From: an uncultured Methanoregula sp.
GTDB taxonomy: Archaea > Halobacteriota > Methanomicrobia > Methanomicrobiales > Methanospirillaceae
Length of the DNA stretch: 64,000 nt
Direction of reading: 5' to 3'
Assembly: GCF_963678795.1 (NCBI RefSeq)
Contig: NZ_OY787452.1
Location: forward strand, 62,001-126,000
Positions within the stretch are counted from its first letter, which is position 1, and the number at the start of each line of letters is the position of its first letter. Of the stretch, positions 9,153 through 19,556 are shown piece by piece. The notes under the pieces were generated by a model. The model saw nothing but the letters and a program-made list of their open reading frames with translations. It was not told the DNA's origin and made no database searches. Both the position numbers and the translations under genes were made by a program.

Positions 9153-11747
9153 ATGGTGCCATCTGATCAACTGCCGAAGAACTATGATTTCGCTGAAGTG
9201 GAAGAGCGCTGGAGGGGGATCTGGCGCGATGAGGATCACTATTTTGACAAAAACTCAAAAAAGCCACAGTTCGTGATCGATACGCCCCCGCCGTACCCGA
9301 CCGGTAACTTCCATATCGGTAACGCGCTGAACTGGTGTTACATCGACTTCTTTGCCCGCTACAAGCGCATGAAGGGTTTCAATGTGATGTTCCCGCAGGG
9401 CTGGGACTGCCACGGTCTCCCGACTGAAGTCAAGGTGGAGGAACTCAACCACATCACCAAGAACGATGTGTCCCGGGAAGAGTTCCGGAAGATGTGCCGC
9501 GATCTCACCATCAAGAACATCGAGGCCATGCGCCAGACCCTGCGGAAGATGGCGTTCTCCACGGACTGGAGTAACGAGTACATCACGATGATGCCGCAGT
9601 ACTTCAGCAAGACCCAGCTGTCATTCCTGCGGATGCAGAAGTCCGGCTACATCTACCAGAGCGAGCACCCGGTCAATTACTGCACCCGCTGCGAGACCGC
9701 AATTGCCTTTGCAGAAGTCTCGTACGAGGACCGCGAGACACAGCTCAATTTCTTCGATTTCGATGGCGTGGAGATCGCGACCACCCGGCCCGAACTCCTC
9801 GCGGCCTGCGTTGCAGTAGCCGTGCACCCCGGCGACGAGCGCTACCACAAGCTGAAAGGCAGATCCATGAAAGTTCCGCTCTTCGGCCACGATGTCCCGG
9901 TCGTGCAGGACGAGGCAGTTGACCCGGCTTTCGGCTCGGGCGCTGTGATGATCTGTACCTTCGGTGACAAGCAGGATGTCCACTGGTGGAAACAGCACAG
10001 CCTTGCGCTAAGGAAAGCTATCGACCGCAAGGGCCGGATGACCGAAATTGCCGGCAAGTACAAGGGACTCAATACATCAGAATGCAGGGCTGCAATCCTT
10101 GCCGACATGAAGGAGAAGAATATCCTCCACCGCCAGGAGAAACTCGCCCAGCGCGTAGGTACCTGCTGGCGATGCAAGACCCCCATCGAGATCCTCTCCG
10201 AGCGGCAGTGGTTTGTGAAGATCAAGCCGGACGAGATCCAGAAAGCAGCCCACCAGATCGAGTGGTATCCCGAGCACATGCTCCGCAGGATGGAGAACTG
10301 GGTGGAGCAGATGGAATGGGACTGGTGCATCTCCCGCCAGCGCATCTTTGCAACACCGATCCCGGTCTGGTTCTGCACAAAATGCGGTGAAATGGTATTT
10401 CCCGATGAGAAGGACCTCCCTGTTGACCCGACGCTCGTCAAGCCGAAACATCCCTGCCCCAGGTGTGGCAACACCACATTCACCGGTGAAGAAGACGTTC
10501 TCGACACCTGGATGGATTCCTCCATCTCGGTTCTCAACGTGACCGGCTGGAACGGCAGCGGCATGCCCCCGTACTTCCCCGCACAGATCCGCCCGCAGGG
10601 GCATGACATCATCCGGACATGGGCCTTCTACACCATCCTGCGATCGGTTGCACTCACGGGATCGAAACCCTGGGACGAGATCCTGGTCAATGGCATGGTG
10701 CTCGGCGAAGACGGGTTCAAGATGAGCAAGAGCCGGGGCAACATCATCGTGCCCGAGGAGATTCTCGTAAAATATGGCGCCGATGCTCTCAGGCAATGGG
10801 GTGCCATGGGCGCGGCCACCGGCTCCGATATCATGTTCAACTGGAACGATGTGGTAGCAGCATCCCGGTTCCAGACAAAGATGTGGAATATCACCAAGTT
10901 TGCTCTCATGCAGCTGGAGAAGGGCGGGTTTGACGAGAACGAACCGGTCACAGCGCTTGCCGACCGCTGGCTCCTTGTCCGGCTCTCGGATACGGCCGAG
11001 CAGGTCAGCGCTGCCATGGAGGACTACCAGTTCGATATAGCCCTTAAGGCGATCCGCGAGTTCGCGTGGGATGTACTTGCCGACAACTACATCGAACTCG
11101 TCAAGGGCCGGCTTTACCAGCAGGACACCTCCCGGAAGAGCGCCTGCCTCGTGCTCCACACCGCATTCGACGCCCTGTGCCGGATGCTCGCCCCGTTCAC
11201 CCCCTACTTTGCCGAGGAGTGCTATTCCTGTTTCAACCCGGGCCGGAGTGTTCACAAGCAGCCATGGGTCTCGTTCACCTACGATGACGAGGCTGCCGGG
11301 AAGGAAGGAAACCTGCTCGTGCAGGTCGTGGCCGAAGTCCGGAAATACAAGCACGATGCCGGCCTTGCCCTCAACGCCCCGCTCGGGAAGGTCACCATCT
11401 ATGCCCCGCACACGGTCAACGACGAGGGCGATACCGGGCGCACGCTCAACGCGGACGTCCACTGGCGCACGGATGTAGCAAAACTCGACCGCGTTATCAC
11501 CGATATCGATTTCAACCGCTCGATTGTCGGACCCACCTTCCGCAAGCAGGCCGGCGCGTTTATGGCTGCCGTGAAAGCTCTTTCACCTGAAGAACTCGCG
11601 AGCCCGCCGAAGACGATTATGCTTGGCGGGGTCGAGACCGCAATGCCCGGGAATGTATTCACGCCGAAATATTCCTACATGGAAGAAGGGGCGAAGGTTG
11701 ACGTGATCACTGTTGGCGATGTGATCGTGACGATTGCGAAGAAGTAA
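9153..11747 (+). CDS. valS: Valyl-tRNA synthetase
   Basis: The 864-aa class I synthetase charges tRNA-Val and edits threonyl errors. Visible signatures are HIGN at residues 54-57 ([13 protein letters not shown]), the CP1 editing domain with [20 protein letters not shown], two zinc-knuckle regions (CTRC; CWRC; CTKC with CPRC), and KMSKS at 523-527. The C-terminal anticodon-binding domain follows, without the long coiled-coil arm of bacterial ValRS, as expected in archaea. Start ATG 9153 is preceded by a TATA box at leaderless distance. Confidence 0.97.
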   Translation: MVPSDQLPKNYDFAEVEERWRGIWRDEDHYFDKNSKKPQFVIDTPPPYPTGNFHIGNALNWCYIDFFARYKRMKGFNVMFPQGWDCHGLPTEVKVEELNHITKNDVSREEFRKMCRDLTIKNIEAMRQTLRKMAFSTDWSNEYITMMPQYFSKTQLSFLRMQKSGYIYQSEHPVNYCTRCETAIAFAEVSYEDRETQLNFFDFDGVEIATTRPELLAACVAVAVHPGDERYHKLKGRSMKVPLFGHDVPVVQDEAVDPAFGSGAVMICTFGDKQDVHWWKQHSLALRKAIDRKGRMTEIAGKYKGLNTSECRAAILADMKEKNILHRQEKLAQRVGTCWRCKTPIEILSERQWFVKIKPDEIQKAAHQIEWYPEHMLRRMENWVEQMEWDWCISRQRIFATPIPVWFCTKCGEMVFPDEKDLPVDPTLVKPKHPCPRCGNTTFTGEEDVLDTWMDSSISVLNVTGWNGSGMPPYFPAQIRPQGHDIIRTWAFYTILRSVALTGSKPWDEILVNGMVLGEDGFKMSKSRGNIIVPEEILVKYGADALRQWGAMGAATGSDIMFNWNDVVAASRFQTKMWNITKFALMQLEKGGFDENEPVTALADRWLLVRLSDTAEQVSAAMEDYQFDIALKAIREFAWDVLADNYIELVKGRLYQQDTSRKSACLVLHTAFDALCRMLAPFTPYFAEECYSCFNPGRSVHKQPWVSFTYDDEAAGKEGNLLVQVVAEVRKYKHDAGLALNAPLGKVTIYAPHTVNDEGDTGRTLNADVHWRTDVAKLDRVITDIDFNRSIVGPTFRKQAGAFMAAVKALSPEELASPPKTIMLGGVETAMPGNVFTPKYSYMEEGAKVDVITVGDVIVTIAKK

Positions 11748-11934
11748 GATTTTATTAATTTTTCCTTCATCCTTTTTTCAATTACTCAACATGAGAAATT
11801 TACAAAATATCCCTGCGTAAGGCATTCACATGCGTCCGGATAACGCCGTCAGTTGAAGACCAGACATCCCTCCCCCCGGAAATAGTATAATAGAAAAAAA
11901 TGACGGAGATACCCACCTATTCGCTGATCATTCC

Positions 11935-13410
11935 TCACGGTGCTCTTCTGGCCCCGAAAATGTATATCGCACCGACCGCAGTAACCCCGGCTATAGCCAC
12001 GAGCGGTGAAAGCGGGGCGTGCGTTTTTATAGGTGTAGGTTTTGTTGTTGGCTTTATCGTGACTGCAGTTGTCGGGATCGTTGTTGGTGGCTGGCTGGTC
12101 ACACGGATATAGTCCGATTTTACGGTGGAATTGGATCCGTCGCGGCTCATCACGTTCAGCGAGACCGTGAAGTTCCCTGCGGATGTGTAGATGTGGACCG
12201 GATGTTGTTCCGTACTGTTGGTGCCGTCACCGAAATTCCACATCCAGCCTGCCGGTCCATTGGCGGAGGTGTCATTGAAGGTTACTTTCAGGGGTTTGAC
12301 CCCAGATAATGGCGTTGCGGTGAAATTGGCGATGGGCGGTGCGGGGTTTCGGACGGTTATATAACCGGTTTTTTCCATCATATCGCTGCCGAGATCGTTC
12401 CATACTTTCAGCGAGATGTTGTAGGTTCCTGCGGCCGTATACTGGTGGACCGGATTCCGCTCGGTAGAGTTGATGCCGTCGCCAAAATTCCAGAGCCATT
12501 TTGTGGGAGAAGCATCCGAGATGTCGGTAAACGTCACGTTCAGCGGTACTTTGCCGGAAATGGGTGTGGCAGTGAGGTTGGCAAACTGCCGGGCGTAGAC
12601 GTACAAACTAACACGATCTCTTGAAGGGGTTGTACCGGAAAAAATCCATATGGGTTCCAAAAAGATCTTGGGGTCGGTCCTGCTTTTTTCATAAATCCCT
12701 AAAGTAATATTAGTGATGACGATACCTTGATCTGACATCAAATGATTGATACTCTCGCCATTCTGAAGTTTTTCTACTGCTCGCGGGGGTGAAATTATTG
12801 AGACGTTGAATCCGGTATATTCCAAGGTTCTCCAGATTTTATAAATCTCCAACAATTCCCCATTTTCACCTAAATCAATTGCAATCCTGTCACCGTCTCC
12901 GACGATCGGTAACCCCATCAGGTTTCTGTTATATACTACGCTAGTGGAGACTGGCCATTTTTCCAATACTTCACCAGTATCACTACTCATTTTTTTCAGA
13001 TAACTGGTATTTACTAGTACCAATCTTGCATCTTTTGGTAACCCGCCATATGAAGCCATAATCTGTTCTGCGACACCCGGAGCATCTTCTTCTGAGATTA
13101 CCTTATTTTTTGGTGACATCGAATCTCCGGGAGACAGATATACTGCGTCCCCTTCCAATAATGTACCTTTGTACATCGGGAATGATGCAGGAACTTCAGG
13201 TAATAATGCATGAATGGTGATATAATTCGATTGTCCCAGCAAATTCAGATGCAGATTATTTCTACTGATTGTATCATCGACCCATTTATACGATAACTCG
13301 TCGGTATGATGAGTTAACCCGTAAGATTGAATATTTGATAATACCACGAATCCGGTTACTGTTATCGTCAATAACATGAAAGCTGCAATTAAAACTACGT
13401 TTTTTTTCAT
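11935..13410 (-). CDS. Membrane-anchored surface protein with two PKD domains
   Basis: The 491-aa protein has an N-terminal signal or anchor helix (residues 5-27). An unclassified region of about 250 aa follows, then two PKD domains (about 285-365 and 370-455, each with WNFGDG and ...HxYTxAGxxxxSL). A Thr/Pro linker and a C-terminal helix (PLVAIAGVTAVGAIYIFG) before ARR end it. It is probably held at the cell surface. Its ATG overlaps the stop of the upstream kelch gene by four bases (ATGA), indicating translational coupling and a joint extracellular role. The AT-rich first half differs from the PKD part. Confidence 0.85.
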   Translation of the reverse strand: MKKNVVLIAAFMLLTITVTGFVVLSNIQSYGLTHHTDELSYKWVDDTISRNNLHLNLLGQSNYITIHALLPEVPASFPMYKGTLLEGDAVYLSPGDSMSPKNKVISEEDAPGVAEQIMASYGGLPKDARLVLVNTSYLKKMSSDTGEVLEKWPVSTSVVYNRNLMGLPIVGDGDRIAIDLGENGELLEIYKIWRTLEYTGFNVSIISPPRAVEKLQNGESINHLMSDQGIVITNITLGIYEKSRTDPKIFLEPIWIFSGTTPSRDRVSLYVYARQFANLTATPISGKVPLNVTFTDISDASPTKWLWNFGDGINSTERNPVHQYTAAGTYNISLKVWNDLGSDMMEKTGYITVRNPAPPIANFTATPLSGVKPLKVTFNDTSANGPAGWMWNFGDGTNSTEQHPVHIYTSAGNFTVSLNVMSRDGSNSTVKSDYIRVTSQPPTTIPTTAVTIKPTTKPTPIKTHAPLSPLVAIAGVTAVGAIYIFGARRAP

Positions 13411-16400
13411 AATGCCCGCTCCACACCGTTACATCGCCATTCACGATAAAAATACGAGTGATCATGGGGATCTTTATCAGCTGCCATCGATCCGTGACCC
13501 GGTAGATAGTCGTTATCATACTGATCTTTATTCCCGAATATCACAGCTGCCGTCACTGATGGGGGTTGATTCTGCTTCGTAGAATTATAGAATGCTTTTG
13601 ATAACGGTATCGGTGCTGAATGTGGGTATGTACGGCCTTGAGCGAATTCAATAAAGTCGGTCTTTTCTTTAGCACCTGTAAATTTCGGAGTTGTATATCC
13701 AAACATCCCATGAGTAGTATTAAGTGCTTTACTCCAAGAGGGATCGCTCAAAATATTGCAAGAATCTAAATATACCCATTTATTATTTCTCCCCCACTTT
13801 CCTTCAACATCTGTTGCGTGTATCGATTGTCCATTACTTAATGCAAGGTAGGTCTTTCCTAAAAAAAATAAGTCCTTGGCTCCATGGCCGGCATGATAAT
13901 GGAAGATAGCATCATTCAGACCTCGTCCATTCGTTCCCAGATCTTCTGTTGTTACTGCGGTTTCCTTTTTCCAGAATGCAGGAGTCCATGTTACTTGTGA
14001 GTCCTGCTCTAACGCAAGACTAAGCATAGTTGAATCCAAATCCACCGCACTGGAGATATCGTCAAAACCCATACTTCCAGGATTACCAACTTGAGTTATC
14101 GAAAAAGAATATTGTGGAGGTGTTGGCGGCACCTCATGGTACCACACATCGTTGAAATACCTCTCGCCAAGATTACTATTCCAATACCCCCCTCCAATCA
14201 CCCATAATTTATCCCTGAAAGCAGTGAGCGTAAAGCCCTCCCGCGGGGGGAACCCGGCATCGGGAGTCTCCTGCGTCCAGATAACGCCATCGGGGGAAGA
14301 CCAGACATCCGTCAGATAATAACCGTCAGAATCAATTCCACCTGTCAGCCAAATCCTGTTGTTGGATACAACGGCTTTTGGATAAACCCGCGGGGAGAAC
14401 CCGGCCGAAGCGGTCACCTGCGTCCAGTGCATGCCATCAGGAGAAGACCAGACATCGTTTTTATAGGGAAATGCGGAACCCCCGATTACCCAGATTTTGT
14501 TATCGAACACAACCGAAGCATAACCGTGTCGCAGGTCAAATGGAGCCGAATTGACCGCCCGGGTCCATGTTATCCCATCCGTAGAATACCAGATATCGTT
14601 CTGATCTGAACCACCAAATGCATTATCATCCCTGATCACCCACATCTTGTTGTCAAATACCACGGCATTATAGAAACATGTGCATGGAAACGGAGAAGTA
14701 TTGGATATCAGGATCCATGTCACACCATCGGCCGAAGACCAGACATCATTTTTAAAGTAATCGGTATAACCCCCGACCATCCATATCCTGTTATTGTAAA
14801 CGACTATAGCTGAGCCCTGACGATTGCCGAATGCAGCTGAATCGGTTGCCTGAGTCCAAGCAACTCCGTCATCGGAATACCAGACATCGCCATGACCTCC
14901 GGAAAAACCATCCGCCCCCCCGATCACCCAGAGTTTGTTGTTAAACACAACGGATGTATGGTACAACCGTGGCGAGAAGATGAACGGAATCGGCGGCCGG
15001 GTCCATGTCACGCCATCACTGGAAGACCAGATATCCTTTCCGAATCTGTCAGTATCATCTCCAGTAAGCCAGATATCCCCTCCGATCACCCAGATCTTAT
15101 TGTTGAATACAATGGATGAATGCCAACATCTTGGTAAAAATGCGGCTGAATCCGTTGCCTGGGTCCATGTCACTCCGTCATCGGAATACCAGACATCCTT
15201 TTTAAGACATCCCTCAATCCGGCCCCCTATAACCCATATCCTGTTATTGTAAACGACGGAAGTATGGTCCACACGGGGTGAAAAACCCGCTGAACCGGTA
15301 GCTAGGATCCAGGTCTCTCCATTATCGGAATACCAGACATCGTTTTTATACTGTCCCTCACCCGCACCGCCGATAACCCACATCCTGTTATTGAAAACAA
15401 CGCATGTGGAACCATCCCGCAATACAAATTCGGTTGAGTTGGTCACCTGCGTCCATTGTATGCCGTCCGAAGAAGACCAGATATCCGTATTATCGGCACT
15501 AGGATCGCCTCCAATGACCCAGATTTTATTATGGAATACTACTGAAGCGTGGTATACGCGGGGTGAGAACCCCGCTGACCCGTTAGCCATGATCCACGTC
15601 ATCCCGTCATTGGAATACCAGACATCGTTTTTAGGTCCTGTTGCATCAGATCCTCCGATCACCCATATCTTGTTATTAAAAATCACTGATGTATGGCCAT
15701 ATCTTGGAAACAATGCGTCTGAACCGGAAACCTGTGTCCAAGTCACTCCGTCACTGGTATACCAGACGTCGCTTTGATAGGGACCACAATTACCATCATC
15801 ACCCCCAATCACCCACATCTTATCGTTAAAAACAACAGAACTGGGATACAACCTTGTGGAAAAATCAGGAATTGGCGGAACCTGCTTCCATATGCTGCCG
15901 TAGGTCTCCTTCATAGTTAACGAGGAAACCGCGGTGTTCTTTTTTATTGGCACCGACATTCTCTTTATATGGTCCAGAGCTACGATGGCGGCGATCTTCT
16001 CCTTCTGCGTCATACCGATAGGTTTTGGCACCGGCGCTATTTTTTTCGTACCGTTAGAGATCTGCGGCGACGGAGTTGGTCTCTTCTTAACAGGAGTTGT
16101 CGTAAGTATGTTGATCCTGTCAGGATTGCCCGTAACATCGCGTTTCGTCCCATTCACCACGCTCTGGTTTGTGGTATTAACGCTTGTATCTCGGCGTACT
16201 GCGGAACGCAGGTTTATGGGAGTGGGTGTTGCCCCGCTGACTATGGTGACGTTTTCGTTGAAGGTTCTGTTTGCTACGGTCAGGTTCACTATTGCGGCTC
16301 CGGTATCCATATCCTGTCGGGCAGTCTGCTGATCGGTACTATTTACCGGATCAGATATTGCACTCACGGAAGGGTTCAGGATTATCGCAAGGAGCAGGGA

Positions 16401-16460
16401 TAGTGTAACCACCTTTGATATACAGGAGTTGCTCATGCAGGTCGTTGCCTCCATTTTCAA
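13407..16460 (-). CDS. Secreted kelch-like propeller fused to a DUF6345-like, caspase-fold-like domain
   Basis: The 1017-aa protein has a signal peptide (residues 14-36, cleavage near VSA) and a Thr-rich linker to about 185. Eleven full and one terminal kelch-like repeats follow (about 190-780; each has WVIGG then DVWYSxDGxxWTQ), enough for one or two beta-propellers. The C-terminal 230 residues resemble DUF6345. They contain YHAGHG (His near 859) and YLDSCNIL (Cys near 901), the order and spacing of the His-Gly/Cys dyad in clan CD peptidases. A protease role is inference. It is first gene of an operon with the PKD protein. Confidence 0.85.
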   Translation of the reverse strand: MKMEATTCMSNSCISKVVTLSLLLAIILNPSVSAISDPVNSTDQQTARQDMDTGAAIVNLTVANRTFNENVTIVSGATPTPINLRSAVRRDTSVNTTNQSVVNGTKRDVTGNPDRINILTTTPVKKRPTPSPQISNGTKKIAPVPKPIGMTQKEKIAAIVALDHIKRMSVPIKKNTAVSSLTMKETYGSIWKQVPPIPDFSTRLYPSSVVFNDKMWVIGGDDGNCGPYQSDVWYTSDGVTWTQVSGSDALFPRYGHTSVIFNNKIWVIGGSDATGPKNDVWYSNDGMTWIMANGSAGFSPRVYHASVVFHNKIWVIGGDPSADNTDIWSSSDGIQWTQVTNSTEFVLRDGSTCVVFNNRMWVIGGAGEGQYKNDVWYSDNGETWILATGSAGFSPRVDHTSVVYNNRIWVIGGRIEGCLKKDVWYSDDGVTWTQATDSAAFLPRCWHSSIVFNNKIWVIGGDIWLTGDDTDRFGKDIWSSSDGVTWTRPPIPFIFSPRLYHTSVVFNNKLWVIGGADGFSGGHGDVWYSDDGVAWTQATDSAAFGNRQGSAIVVYNNRIWMVGGYTDYFKNDVWSSADGVTWILISNTSPFPCTCFYNAVVFDNKMWVIRDDNAFGGSDQNDIWYSTDGITWTRAVNSAPFDLRHGYASVVFDNKIWVIGGSAFPYKNDVWSSPDGMHWTQVTASAGFSPRVYPKAVVSNNRIWLTGGIDSDGYYLTDVWSSPDGVIWTQETPDAGFPPREGFTLTAFRDKLWVIGGGYWNSNLGERYFNDVWYHEVPPTPPQYSFSITQVGNPGSMGFDDISSAVDLDSTMLSLALEQDSQVTWTPAFWKKETAVTTEDLGTNGRGLNDAIFHYHAGHGAKDLFFLGKTYLALSNGQSIHATDVEGKWGRNNKWVYLDSCNILSDPSWSKALNTTHGMFGYTTPKFTGAKEKTDFIEFAQGRTYPHSAPIPLSKAFYNSTKQNQPPSVTAAVIFGNKDQYDNDYLPGHGSMAADKDPHDHSYFYREWRCNGVERAL

Positions 16461-17167
16461 TCGTTTTTTTTTAAGAGAGGCATGACAAAAACTTCGTGGA
16501 GCAGGAAGTATGAATGATCGATGCCTATGGGTAGAAACGGACTCATCTGACTTTCCAAGTTGGGTGAACCCGTCCTTCTTTTCAGTAATAATTATTGATT
16601 TGACGGAATTGAATCCGGAAATCTCATAAATTATGACTCTATGAAAAATATATTTGTAAATTAATAATAAAATCGCAAAGCAATACGAACGCTATCGCCA
16701 AGCATTGAAGAGGAAAATCAAAAAATTTAAGAGAAAAATTTCCTACATGTGAACTGACTTCACATCTTTGTCTTATGGTATTTTGATCATTTACTAAGCC
16801 CGTATTTACTCAAAATCGAGGAGGAGTCCAATCGATTGAGAAAACAAATGCTGATGCAGGTAATCCGTCCAGCGAGGCCCTGACGAGGCGTCGCGCTGAC
16901 TTCCCGTATCAGCGGGGAGGGGGTGGCATCGCATTTGGAATGAGGTTACAAAATCAACGTTCCTATCTCATATGCACAAGTGTGTCACCCCCCACTCCCG
17001 ATCAGACCCTAAGACCAGACCTTACCAAAACCGGGTATCCCCCGTGTGAGACACTCATCCCGGCAACATCCGGAATCAATCAAAAAATTATCCGCAGGAT
17101 CTCCTGCAAAAACGGATCAACTCAAAAACCGGATTCTGCCGGATACCACGAAGTCCGGATCAGGAAA
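16461..17167. other. AT-rich gene-free region upstream of the kelch operon
   Basis: I see no credible gene. The part next to the kelch start (16480-16800) is AT-rich and presumably holds its promoter. The rest is a GC-rich patch (16860-17060) whose short open frame looks non-coding by composition. Confidence 0.5.
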
Positions 17168-17398
17168 TTATCGCCGGTTTATCAGATAGATGATACCACC
17201 GGCACCAAATATAACTCCGCCCGTGACAAAAAAAATGGGAAAAAATATCCCGAAAATAAAGATAATCGCACCGATCTTGAGCAATAGATCCGCCTGGGCC
17301 CGCTTTTTATCACTCCCCCGGGCAGTTTTCTTCCCGCAACAACTGCACTCTTCGGCCGGGCTGAGTAGTTCACTTCCGCATTCAGGACACGTATCCAC
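17168..17398 (-). CDS. Zinc-ribbon small membrane protein, 76 aa
   Basis: The protein starts with a zinc ribbon (CPECG at 4-8 and CSCCG at 18-22), then a basic linker and two hydrophobic segments (residues 40-75). Such archaeal zinc-ribbon/TM proteins are common and uncharacterised. The start is GTG at 17398 since no ATG is available. It is located downstream of nothing obvious on its strand; tmk lies 120 bp further along. Confidence 0.75.
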   Translation of the reverse strand: MDTCPECGSELLSPAEECSCCGKKTARGSDKKRAQADLLLKIGAIIFIFGIFFPIFFVTGGVIFGAGGIIYLINRR

Positions 17399-17517
17399 GA
17401 TAGCTCACTCAATCACAGTTCAGAGTGCTCGGGATAATTATGTTTGGAAATGGATCTGCCGCGGGGGGATCACTCGCTAATCCGCAAAGAATAAACAACC
17501 AGGAAATGCAGGGAAAA

Positions 17518-18156
17518 TTATCGCTTCCCTTTCTTCCTGCCGGTCTGCACAATCATCCGGATCGCATCCGCAACAAACCGGGCAATCTCGTCCCGGTCTT
17601 CCATCGCGTCAACGATCACAAACCGCGACGGTTCATTCCGGGCATACGAGAGATAATTGTTCTGCACCTTCTCCAGTGTTTCACGTTTCTCGAAATGCTC
17701 CCGCTCTCCCTGCGGCTTCAGCCGGGTCAGGGCATTTTCAATCGGGAGCACGCAGAGGAATGTCTTGTCCGGCGTGATGGTCCAGCCGTTGTGCATGGCA
17801 CGGAGCCACTGTTCCGGCTTCGGGATAATTCCCTGCAGGGTAACGGACTGGTAAGCAAAGCGGCTGTCACTGTACCGGTCGGAAATGACGACCCGCCCTT
17901 CAGCAAGAGCGGGGCGGACTACTTTTGCCAGGTGGGCGGCATGATCGGCCACAAAGAGCGTGGCTTCGGTAATAGGATCAATCTGCTCCGCGATAGCCCT
18001 GCGCACGGATTCCCCCACCCACGTTGCCCCGGGTTCGCGGGTGAATACCGGGTCGAGATCCTTAAGCAGGTCCTGCAGCGCTGTATGCAGCGAACTCTTG
18101 CCACTGCCATCAATTCCTTCGAGAGTGATCAGCAACAGGTTCCCCTCCGGATCCAT
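17518..18156 (-). CDS. tmk: Thymidylate kinase (dTMP kinase)
   Basis: This enzyme phosphorylates dTMP to dTDP. The 212-aa protein has the P-loop EGIDGSGKSS at residues 13-22, the DR(Y/F) motif (SDRYSDSRFAYQ) and TREPGAT for substrate binding, and a basic C-terminus. It overlaps the end of the upstream hisA/F-like gene by 28 bases in another frame, so the two are co-transcribed. Confidence 0.93.
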   Translation of the reverse strand: MDPEGNLLLITLEGIDGSGKSSLHTALQDLLKDLDPVFTREPGATWVGESVRRAIAEQIDPITEATLFVADHAAHLAKVVRPALAEGRVVISDRYSDSRFAYQSVTLQGIIPKPEQWLRAMHNGWTITPDKTFLCVLPIENALTRLKPQGEREHFEKRETLEKVQNNYLSYARNEPSRFVIVDAMEDRDEIARFVADAIRMIVQTGRKKGKR

Positions 18157-18800
18157 TCAAGCGGGACTGCACCATAATGAAGAGCTGTTGCAATGATGGC
18201 TCCATCAAACCCGGCAGCCTGCAACATCTCGAGATCCGTTACCGTTGCCACCCCCCCTCCATAGAACAACCGGCCGGTATACGATGACCGCAGCTTTTCC
18301 AGGAACACGGGATCAAGGCCGTCCCGGGTCCCAACCGCACCAATATTGAGGATGATGCAGCCTTCGAACTCCCACGAACCGGCCCTGCGGAGCATTACTT
18401 CCGGATCGTTTCCGGAAGGGATGACCCTGCCGTTTTTGATATCGATACTGAGGAAGCCTTCATGGTAGCGTGACAAGTCAGACCCGCCGGTCTCGGTCCC
18501 GACAATGTTGACGATATTATCTCCACGGAGCATGTCGCCGGGAGATCGGCAGCCGCGATCAACATAGCAGGTGTTAACCTGCCGGGCACATTCCGCTATG
18601 ATCGAATCGTGCGAGCCGGTGCTTTCGATACGGTCAAGATCTGCAATGTAGATAAATTCCGGCTGGATCGATTTGACAAATCCTGGCGGGTCTGCTGTCG
18701 GAGAACAGCCCCAGTCAAGCGGTTTATACGTCTCGCGGTGCCCGCTTTTACCATGCACTACCAGATTTTGCCGCAAATCCATTGCAAGAACCAGATCCAT
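18129..18800 (-). CDS. HisA/HisF-related TIM-barrel protein
   Basis: The 223-aa protein has the internal symmetry of HisA/HisF: DLRQN near the N-terminus, IYIADLDRI, and the phosphate-binding FYGGGVATVTDLEML and AIIATALHYG near the C-terminus. It matches the archaeal hisA/hisF-related family (TIGR00734-type), common in methanogens, with unknown substrate; true HisA is usually elsewhere. I use ATG 18800; an in-frame TTG at 18812 also exists. It is upstream of and overlaps tmk. Confidence 0.87.
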   Translation of the reverse strand: MDLVLAMDLRQNLVVHGKSGHRETYKPLDWGCSPTADPPGFVKSIQPEFIYIADLDRIESTGSHDSIIAECARQVNTCYVDRGCRSPGDMLRGDNIVNIVGTETGGSDLSRYHEGFLSIDIKNGRVIPSGNDPEVMLRRAGSWEFEGCIILNIGAVGTRDGLDPVFLEKLRSSYTGRLFYGGGVATVTDLEMLQAAGFDGAIIATALHYGAVPLEWIRRGTCC

Positions 18801-19099
18801 AGGAGATCGCAACCACGCTTTTCTTGATGTTCCGTTTTTCCGATACCGGGATACCGGTCACCTTTGAACGCACTGCATGGTGACAGCGGAATATTCCATC
18901 ATGACTTCCAAACGGCAGTTACCCGCATCGTATGGTACTGGAATATGCTCATTTATTCATTTTATCTGTTCTCTTCCGCGTTCATGGGTGGGCGAAAAAC
19001 CCGGGACAAGTGGGAAATCTGCCCCGATAAAATAAAAAGGTTAATTGCTACATTTACTGAATATTTATTATACAATTCACAATAATATGCGTGGGATTC

Positions 19100-19333
19100 A
19101 TGAATCACAATATAAGAAAACTCAAAGTATTATTCGAAGCCGGTGAAATTGATAAACCCCGTTGGGAAATATGTTTTGCAGGGATTCCCGAAACCAGAAT
19201 TCCCACCTGTAAAGACTGCCAGGATTATAAACGGGGAGATTGCAAGGGTGAAGAAGATCCCATTGATTGTTTCCTCTATGGATCACATTCCCGGCAGGAC
19301 GGAATTTTATTACATAAACATAACACGCAATAA
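19100..19333 (+). CDS. Small cysteine-rich protein, 77 aa
   Basis: The family is not recognised. The centre holds CKDCQDYKRGDCKGEEDPIDC, a four-Cys arrangement (C-x2-C-x7-C-x8-C) suitable for zinc or Fe-S binding. The AT-rich TATA-like ATTTATTATA at 19064-19073 sits about 30 bases before the ATG at 19100, consistent with a leaderless transcript, which supports this start over the upstream GTG at 19091. Confidence 0.55.
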   Translation: MNHNIRKLKVLFEAGEIDKPRWEICFAGIPETRIPTCKDCQDYKRGDCKGEEDPIDCFLYGSHSRQDGILLHKHNTQ

Positions 19334-19556
19334 TGATAACTTGCCGTCAATTATGGGTTAAGAAAAACCCGATAGTGGATTAGCCGGGCAGATTTCACTT
19401 CAATTATCACCCTTTTATCACAGAAAAAGAGAAGGAAAAACCTTATTCCCTCACAATCAAACAAGTAGGAAAGGAGGATGTACCTATTTATCCCAATAGT
19501 GTTCCGGAAGTGCTCTTTCACTTGACCACTATCGGGATAAAAGAACATTGAACTTT

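Noticed and set aside
16940..17287. Plus-strand frame of 115 aa
   Set aside because: It crosses the zinc-ribbon gene on the other strand and has non-coding composition (Pro/Thr/Lys patches).
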